A stretch of 64,000 bases of DNA from Gonatopus flavifemur (lineage: Eukaryota > Arthropoda > Insecta > Hymenoptera > Dryinidae): positions 17,431,501-17,495,500 of the forward strand of contig JAFFJZ010000006.1 of NCBI GenBank assembly GCA_018340375.1, read 5' to 3'. Each line of letters opens with the position of its first letter. Within the stretch, counting starts at the first letter, position 1. The notes beneath the pieces were generated by a model. That model ran no database searches. It had not been told where the DNA came from and worked only from the letters and a program-made list of their open reading frames with translations. This document shows, piece by piece, positions 46,601 through 55,600 of the stretch. Both the position numbers and the translations under genes were made by a program.

Positions 46601-49600
46601 GGTACATTCCAGTTTGGGCTGACCTTACTCACTTTAGTCTTATCGCAGTGGTTCTCAAGTCGGGATGTTCCTCATTTCCGTTACACGCAATTATATGCTT
46701 TCATGCGTTGATAAGAATTATATACCCGTTCGCGTACTGCAGAAACAGTGCATGTGTATATGTGCATTTATATGGATGGATGCACTTTGAATTCTTAGAC
46801 AAAAAGAAGAAAAGGTTATTATATTGGTTCTAGAATGATCTTTATGATAACAATGAATTTTTTCGTCTCATAGTTTGTGGAAATATCCTATTTAGAAAGA
46901 TTAAAGCAAAGAAGGTGACTGATCGATCTACGAGGTATCAATTTTTTCGATCATCCCACAAAATGATTAGGATACTTTTATCGTTTGATGAAAGAAGTAT
47001 CCTCATGTAGTCTTTGAATTACACTATCAAAAAAACTGGAAATTTACTGCTCCATGGAACTGGAAAATTTCAGTAAATGCTCTGAATTATCTGAAAATTT
47101 CAAAGGTGGTTCATACACTGAGAAAAAAACTTGTATAATTTACATTGAGTGAATATATGGATGATTTAGAATATACACTGACAGAAAAACGACCTGGTTG
47201 AAACATTCGTGATCGCAATAACTTGATTGTGATGTCCAGAAAAAGTGGTTGGAGCAAAAATTAACTACATTCTTCAGGTTAGAAAAACCAGAGTCTTTTC
47301 TTGGTGTGATAACCAGAATATATAGTTAATTTTGGCTCCGACCAATTTTTCTGGACATCACAACCACATTTCCTAGTGAATTGAACCAGATTTCAAGTTA
47401 TTGCGACCACGGATGTTTCAAATAGATCGTCTTTTTGTCAGTGTAGTGCAAGTGAGTATTATACCATAGCTGATGTGCATATTCCCGACTAGAAATTTAC
47501 CCCATGGACCAGATCAGGTCAACTTTGATCCAGCCCAGGTCCTGGTAAGGCAACCTCGTCAGGACCTGACAAGTCATGTCACGCTTTACTAATATAAGGA
47601 CCTTATGAGGCAAGATTTGATGCGGAATCCCATACCAAAACCTCCAGGATAAATTGAAATTAGGATATGAACAGGAAATTCACAACCCAAAAATGTTGTA
47701 TTCGGCATGGAGAGATCCAGAAGAAGTGGTTGAAGCAAAAATTAACTACATTCTTCAGGTTAGGAAAATTATTGGGAGTACAAATTACTTCGATCCGGTT
47801 TGGAAAGATGACTCTCGCTCTGATGAATGTTTCATAGTCACAACCGATTTCAATTGTTTCAGAGAGGTTAGACACCTGTGAATAATATTCAGTTGATATC
47901 ACTCCGAGTTCCTTCCAGAATCCCGATTTTTACTCAGTGAAGTATGTCAAATTTCGTTTTAACTGAGCAGCATTTGCGGGAGGTGCTAGTTTTCTGTTTT
48001 AATTGGAAAAAAAGTCCAGCTGAAGCCCATCGAATGCTTGTGGAAGTTTATGGTGACAATGCTCCAACTGATGAATCATGTAGGGAATAGTTTCGACGTT
48101 TTAAGAATGGCGATTTCAGTGTCGAAGACAAGCCTCGCTCAGGACAACCAGAAAAATTCGAAAACGAGGAATTGGAGGCTGTACTCGACGAAGATCCGAG
48201 TCAAACGCAATAGGAGCTTGCGGAATCATTAGGAGTTACGCAACAAGCAGTTTCCGTACGATTACAATCCATGGACATGATTCAAAAGCAAAGCAATTGG
48301 GTGCCTTATGACTTGAAGCCTAGAGACATTGAACGGCGATTTTTCACTCGCGAGCAGCTGATTCAAAGACAACGAAGAAAGGGGTTCTTACATCGGATTG
48401 TGACAGGAGATGAGAAATGGATATTTTACGATAACCCCAAGAAAAGAAAATACTATGCTATGCCCGGTCAATCGTTGCCATCGACTTCAACATCGACACC
48501 AAAGAGAAATATTCATGGTTCAAAGATCATGCTGTGTATCTGGTGGGACCAAAAGGGTGTTGTATACCATGAGTTGTTAAAACCTGATGATTCTATTACG
48601 AGTGATCGGTATAGGCTACAATTGATTCGTTTGAGTCGTGCGTTACGAGAAAAACGTCCGGAATACAAGGAAAGACATGACAAAGTTATTCTTTTACACG
48701 ATAACGCTCGGCCTCGTGTCGCAAAAGTAGTGAAAAATTATCTGGAAACGTTGAAGTGAGATATTCTAAGGGGAAATGCTCCTTCTTCACTTCGTTCGAA
48801 GAAAGCGAAAATTGGCTCCTAACTTGGATCGCCTCGAAAGACGAGACGTTTTTCCGTAACGGGATTCGAAAATTACCCGAAAGATGGGAAAGAGTGATAG
48901 TCAGCGATGGACAATACTTTGATCAATTTGATAATTCATGTTCTTCTGAAATAAACGCATCTGTAACTGTAAAAAAATGAATCGAATTAATTTGTACTCC
49001 CAATAGATTCCTTTCTTGATGTAATAAGCAGAATATGTAGTTAATTTTGGCTCCCACCACTCCTTCTGGAAACCACAAATCACATTTCCTGGTGAATCAA
49101 ACCAGATTTCAACTTACTGCGACCATGAATGTTTCAACCAGCTCGTTTTTCTGTCAGTGTGTATTTACTTAACAACTTTTTCTCCTCGGTGTAGTTTTTC
49201 TGGGATATTCAGAGAAATTTTTAGGGAACAAACGTGCCCAATACTCAAGAGTTTTTTCAGTAAAATTCAAGGAAATTTTCAAAGATTTTCAGAGAAGTTT
49301 GTTTTCACCAGAGTGTACTACTGTAATTTCACGCCTCGAGTAAACGTGCTGGAATATTCTCACCAAATGTACTGGTTAATGCCTTCCAATGGAAATACTT
49401 ACTAGAATTTGTCAGTGAAGATTTTGTATAATGTAGGAAACGAATGAAACGATATAAAAATATGCAAACCTTGCGATTACAAATGTTGAAAGTTCAAGGT
49501 TTTTCGAGAGAAAATTTCATAGAATAGCATGAACAACTTATGAGGATGAGAACGATGATTAACAAATTATTAATCATTCATCGTAGGTCGGTATATAATT

Positions 49601-52600
49601 ATTCAATTCGACTGTCATCGTAATCATTTGTGTCAGTGTCTTTAATCGTTTGGTTATATTTTCTAGACCAATGTTCATCATTACTATTTATACTATATCT
49701 CCTCTTTTGAGTTCCGCATATCGTATTATTCTCCGCATTCTCGATGATGTTTCGTACGCGCGTGGTTATGTGAAAAGAGAGGGACAGAGACACGGAAAGA
49801 GAGTGAAACAAAGGTAGTAGTCAGTCACAGCACGTGCTTACTAGAAGAATATATATATATATATATATATATATTTTCTCTCGAACGTGTTGTCGAACGT
49901 GCAGTGAATCACGTACTCTGCTTTAAAAAATTTGTTTCCAGTAGGCAGAATAGACAGAAAAACGATTGGATACTCGAGGGAGCGACTGTGTTTGCTTTGC
50001 GTTGATATGCATGACCTTTGATGAGTCAGATGCAATCGATCGAGTCTTAGATTCTCAAGGAAGAAGATTTATAATTATGAAATCCAATGAGACTGGTGAT
50101 TTGAAGTTATCGAAGCTATGAAAATGATACACGATATTATAAAATTCTAACCATATTTCTAACCTTGGTCTCAATCTAATTCCTACACGCAGAAAAATAC
50201 CGCTCGAAGAGTATTGAGACTTTATAATTTTTGTTTCTTTTTTATAAACGAGAAACAGAACATCGCGAATACTGTAGAAAAATCAATAAAATTCTGAACG
50301 ATGGATAGTCAAATTGTTCAACTATAGAGTTTGGAATGTTACGTTCCAACGTTTTGGACAACCTTGGGACATTCACTAGTAGAAATTATGTTTGGGAATT
50401 AGATGGACCCCAGCTAGTTTTCCAAAATGTTGGGTTGGTTTCTGGATAGTTCTGTAACGCACTTTCTAGCCTGTGCCCATCCAGATGTCCCAGGGAATTG
50501 CTAGATTGTTGTTCAAATTGGTAATTAGAAATATGAACAATGTATTTTGATAATAAATCTCAAGTCGAGAACGTTGCTTTTGAATTGATTTCCATAAAAT
50601 AATTCCGAATGACAAATTGATCCCTTTATTCCTCTGACCGTGTTGATGGACTATCAATGTTACTGTACGATCAGTTGACGCATGAAAAATCTACATAAAC
50701 CAATTAAATGTTTGGGCACTAAAGTCAAATTGGCTGAAATATGTTATCCAGTTGCCTCCATCTAGTCCGTGGATGGTAAATGGGATGCCCAGACAAATTT
50801 CTACCAGGCATCAATGGAAATCTCAATCGAATAAATGAACAACCATTTTTTTTTAGCTATTGTAGCCAAATTTTCAGCTTCATCAACGAGATTTTGAGTA
50901 ATATCACTAGGAAACTAGCTGTCCAGTGGATGCTGAGATATTCAATTATAATAGTTGAAAGTTAGTTGATTCAATTAAAATGTGGATTTGTTTTATAGGG
51001 AAATGATAGATTTAATTTGAAAATTTACCTCATTGTTTTGAAACTCTTCACTCAGGGGATTTGAGGTCGCTGATTACGAATCCGAAAACTAAGACGCTTG
51101 CGAAAATTGATGAAACTGACATAAGTTCAAACGTAAAGGTAGGAGAAAAAATTCAGGAAGATATTTTTATAGATTCTGAAACGAGGAATCGATTGGAATA
51201 GGTTTCGAGATGATCAAACTCGTTGATGAGAGGCTTTGAAGGGCGCCGAAATCTATTATACAAATAGAAACATAACAGCTCATGTGGGGAAATTTTCAAA
51301 ATTGTAGTAATTTGTGTATGATCGAATATTTTTTATATAATTCCTACATTCCAATTATACATGAATTATATATAATTCAGAAAATTTTTCCACATGGGAT
51401 TCCAAGTTCTGTACATCCCTGTATCTCGTAATTCTTCTCAACTTTTATTATCGTGAAGTTGAATACAGGTTGGTTGAAAAGTTCCTGCGCTCACCAAGAG
51501 ATAGCACTGCTAGCTCAAAACTTTTTTTTTCTCAAGTTGGTATATCTGTCCTGAGAACACATGCAAAGTTACAAGTCATTCTGTCAATTCATTCTTTGTT
51601 TACAAGCCATTTGAAGTTGACGTGTCATTGATTTTTCTTAATATGGAAAAAATTGAATATCGTGCAGTCATTAGATTCTTTGTTTTGAAGGGTTTAAAAG
51701 CAAAGGAAATTTATGAATAATCGTTAGAAGTGTATAAGGAGTCCTCACCTTCAAAACGCACCGTTGAATTTTGGGCTGGTGAATTTAAACGTGGTCGTAC
51801 TAGCCTTGAAGACGATCCACGCGAAGGACGACCAAAAACTGCAACCACAGCAGAAATCATTGAGCATGTACATAATATGGTTAGTGAAGATCCAAGTTTG
51901 ACTAAGCGTGAAATTGCTAATGCCATAGGCATCTCAGACGAACGAGTACTCCATATTTTACATGAAGAATTACTGTTTGGAAAGTTAGTGCCGCACACGT
52001 TAACAATTCAACAAAAACTGGATCGAAAACAAATTTCTCAGCGTAATTTGGGAGCGTTTTAAGCAGAATAAAACCGACTTCTTGCGTCGTTTTATAACTA
52101 TGGATGAGACTTGGATCTACCACCATGATCCTAAATTGAAACAAGAACGTTTACAGTGGACTGAAGCTGGTTGTTCAGCTCCAAAGCAGGTGAAGTCACA
52201 ACGATCAGCAGAGAAGGTTATGGCATCAGTTTTTTGGGATGCAAAAGGAATTTTGTTCATTGATGATCTTCAGAAAGGTAGAACAATCAACTCCGAATAT
52301 TACTGCAGCCTTTTGGATCAGCTGGATGAAAAAATTCGTGAGAAAAGACCTGGTTTAAAGAAGAAAAAAATCATTTTTCATCAAGATAATGCACCTGCTC
52401 ACAAAAGTGTTTTGACGATGGCTAAATTCAAAGAACTCAAGTACGAATTGCTTGAACATCCACCGTATTCGCCAGATTTGGCTCCTAGCGACTACTATCT
52501 CTTCAGAAATCTCAAACAATTCCTTCGTGGAAAGCATTTTTCGTCGAATGAAGAGGCCATAGCAGCCGTAGACGGTTATTTTGCAGAGCTTCCGGAAAAC

Positions 52601-55600
52601 CATTATAAGGATGGGATAAAATTATTGGAAGATCATTGGAACGAGTGTATTGAGCTTCTAGGAGATTATATTGAATAAAAAAATATATTTCGTAACAAAA
52701 ACAGTATTCTTTCATTTCGAGCGCAGAAACTTTTCAACCAACCTGATAAAAGGTTTAATTTGATCTATCATGAGAGCTACGATCAAAACAGAGTTTATGA
52801 TACTGAATAAGTGAGGAATCATGATTAGAAACATCCGTTGTGATGACAAAAAATGTGTTCATATTAATTCATCTTAAGCCAAGGTTTGATCAAGCATGGC
52901 GTGAATTTGATGTAAAAACAGTCCACACTTGATATAAGGTTCACCTCAGACTAACTCAGGGTTGGCGCAACTTCAAATAACTTGACAAATTATTCGAAAA
53001 CAAAGCAATAGAATAAAAATATCGCTCTGTACAGACCGATATTTTGACTGTATTGCCTCATTTTCGCATAATTTGTCAGAATAGTTTTGGCTCTGTTTTT
53101 TTCTAACCACTTGTTCTGGTTGCATCTTCAGGAGTTGCTGGTATTCCCTTAATGGAAAAAGTTTGCATACCTACGCAAATTAACGCGATAATTCTACGCC
53201 CAAAAAGTTCTATGCGAATTTTCAAATTTAACCCTGAATAAGAAGAAAATTATTTTCATTTGGAATCGAACTTGGATCTTTGTAATCTGAGATCTAACTC
53301 CCTTGCCTCTCACCTATTTATGATTCTGTATGAATATAGCAGATCTTTGAAGTTCATATGAACTCCACTCAAATCATTCATAGATGAAATAATTAACCTG
53401 ATTGTGAAAACACTCCCCGCTGGATTTCGTTGATCATTTCATCTATGAATGATTTTCAATTGATCGAAGTTCATATACGTTTCAAAGATCTGCTGTATTG
53501 ATACAGAATCATAGGTGAGAGGCAAGGGAGTCAGATCTTGGATTAGGAAGATTCCATTTTTGCATCGAATGGCGTAGTTTTGCCTTAAATTTTGTCCGCT
53601 AGGGTACAACTCTTTCCCACTTGTTAACCAATATCGATTGAGCGTAGCTTACCAATTGCCTCGACTTTCAGCCTTGCCTCAAAGTAAATTTTGTCGTAAA
53701 CATTCACGAAACATAAAAATTTTTCGTAGAAAACTCTACTAACGAAATCTCACAAATACCAATGAATATCTTCAATTCACAAGAATTGTTAATATTGAAT
53801 AATGAATAACATGTAAATTTTCGAGTCCCTCGCGTTTACGGCTTCACATTAGTATTGGAAGAAGAGTGAAGCAGTGTTAGTCAGTTTTATGTCCAGTTCA
53901 CACCGGATTTTATGAAACGACAAAGGTCTCTTTCGATGATTTAAGCTATTGATAGGATGTATGTGTAACACACAAAAACATCATACATACACATACGTGT
54001 TCCATAAACCTCGGCGATGCATCGCGCGCGTGTAAGAGTGTGTAATTTCTTTGACGGTACACGAAGGAAGCCACAATACCTAATGCATCTGAAATGGTTA
54101 GATTACCCTTTATTGTACGTAGGCCGAGCCCTCTGATTAATCGAGTCTTGTACCAGTTCACCAACCGTGTTTTATCTGTACGCGAACAGTAGTATTAAAC
54201 CGTAACACCGCGACGTTCTATCCACGTTATTCAATTTTGTTCAAAATTCACCGAGTTCGGTGGCGAACGAACGTGGAAATCCTCGACGAAGAACAAATAT
54301 ACATGCAATATTTAAAATCGCAATGCACCGTATTATCGATATCGAATTTGTAGGATTTAACGTTACGTTTACCGTTTGAAATAATGAAAATACAATGTGA
54401 GGAGTAATCCACGATGCTTTACGTAAAACCCAGGTAATTCAACCATGCGTGATAAGAAAAACCGGAATTTTCCAGTCTCGACAGACTTTTTATTATTGGC
54501 CAAATAGAATATTAAATTTTGAAACAATCCGAGTGTAGTCGTGAGAGGAGATCTGTGATTCAAGGCGGGATTCTCTTCGAATAATTGTGAAATAAATCGA
54601 TCATTATTTTGGGGAATTTTCAAAGTTCGTGTAATGAAATTGGATTTTTCGAATGTCTCTGTCAAATTCTTATTCAAAAATTTAAAAAAACAAAACAAGT
54701 GAAATTCAGAGGTGAAGAAATGCAGGAAATGATGGATCAAATCTGATTTCGTACGTTAGAAACATTAACATACTATATATGTATGATAGGTAATTTTGGA
54801 TTTTGGTTTTCACGCGGAGAAAAGTGAACAACAAGAACATTACTTCTTTATTCTAACGCTAATTCCAAAAACAATGGTAATTGAGAATCATGGAATCGGT
54901 ATTACGTAAACGGTAATTGTTATTAGGTGAATGGTAATCACTTTGCGTTTGACGAAGTACTACCTTAACCGTGTATCCTTTCATTTCTCTCCGTGTAGTT
55001 TCAATTTGCACGTAATAAAAATATATGAATTATATGTGTTTCAGCGAAGCTTTGCTTGCACTTCCATCATTGACTGTTTTCAAACAAGAGGCGCCATCGC
55101 CTGAAAATCAACACAACAATCCAAGGTGAGGTGTTAATTGGAACACATAGAATATCCGCTCTTCTTTCTTATCTTTGTTTTTGTACTAGAAATTCAATGA
55201 CAATGAGCTTCCTTCTGATAAATGAATTAATGATCTGTTAGTGTGATTATGATGTGTTTTTGAATCAATTAGGTAGTTATTTCTTTTGTAAAGTCATTCC
55301 ATCTGTACCCTGTGAATGAGAATTCACTAAAATCAAACGGCAGGGAAGAAAATATAATATTTGGTTTGAAGAACGTATTTGTTTATGAAAATGCGACGGC
55401 AAGAATCTTCAAATTATTATCGAATGAACGTGACAACCTCTACCTCAAGTAGCGAAAGATCATTGAAAGTTAAACTGTTTCATCATCATCATCATCATCA
55501 TTGTTTATCACAAAGATTCGTTCCAATTCAACGAGATCATCTGTATCGTAGATTGCATAAATGAAATCACAATATTTGCATGTCTCAAGTTCCTCGGATG

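Larger units (their letters stand above)
47650..49159. mobile_element. CACTGACAG-family foldback element split by a mariner
   Basis: Left part 47650-47771 contains GTGGTTGAAGCAAAAATTAA and TACATTCTTCAGGTTAGG. Right part 49004-49159 contains GTAGTTAATTTTGGCTCCCA and ends CTGTCAGTG. Together they reproduce the element at 47176-47443. The mariner at 47772-49003 sits exactly between them. The far left end is decayed. Confidence 0.75.

Noticed and set aside
46262..46711. A 149-codon plus-strand frame
   Set aside because: It has a GTG start and low-complexity AT-driven composition, and lies in the long intron of the CP2 gene. No recognisable domain.
54369..54740. A 123-codon minus-strand frame
   Set aside because: No family features, Phe/Leu-rich AT composition, and it lies in an intron of the CP2 gene.
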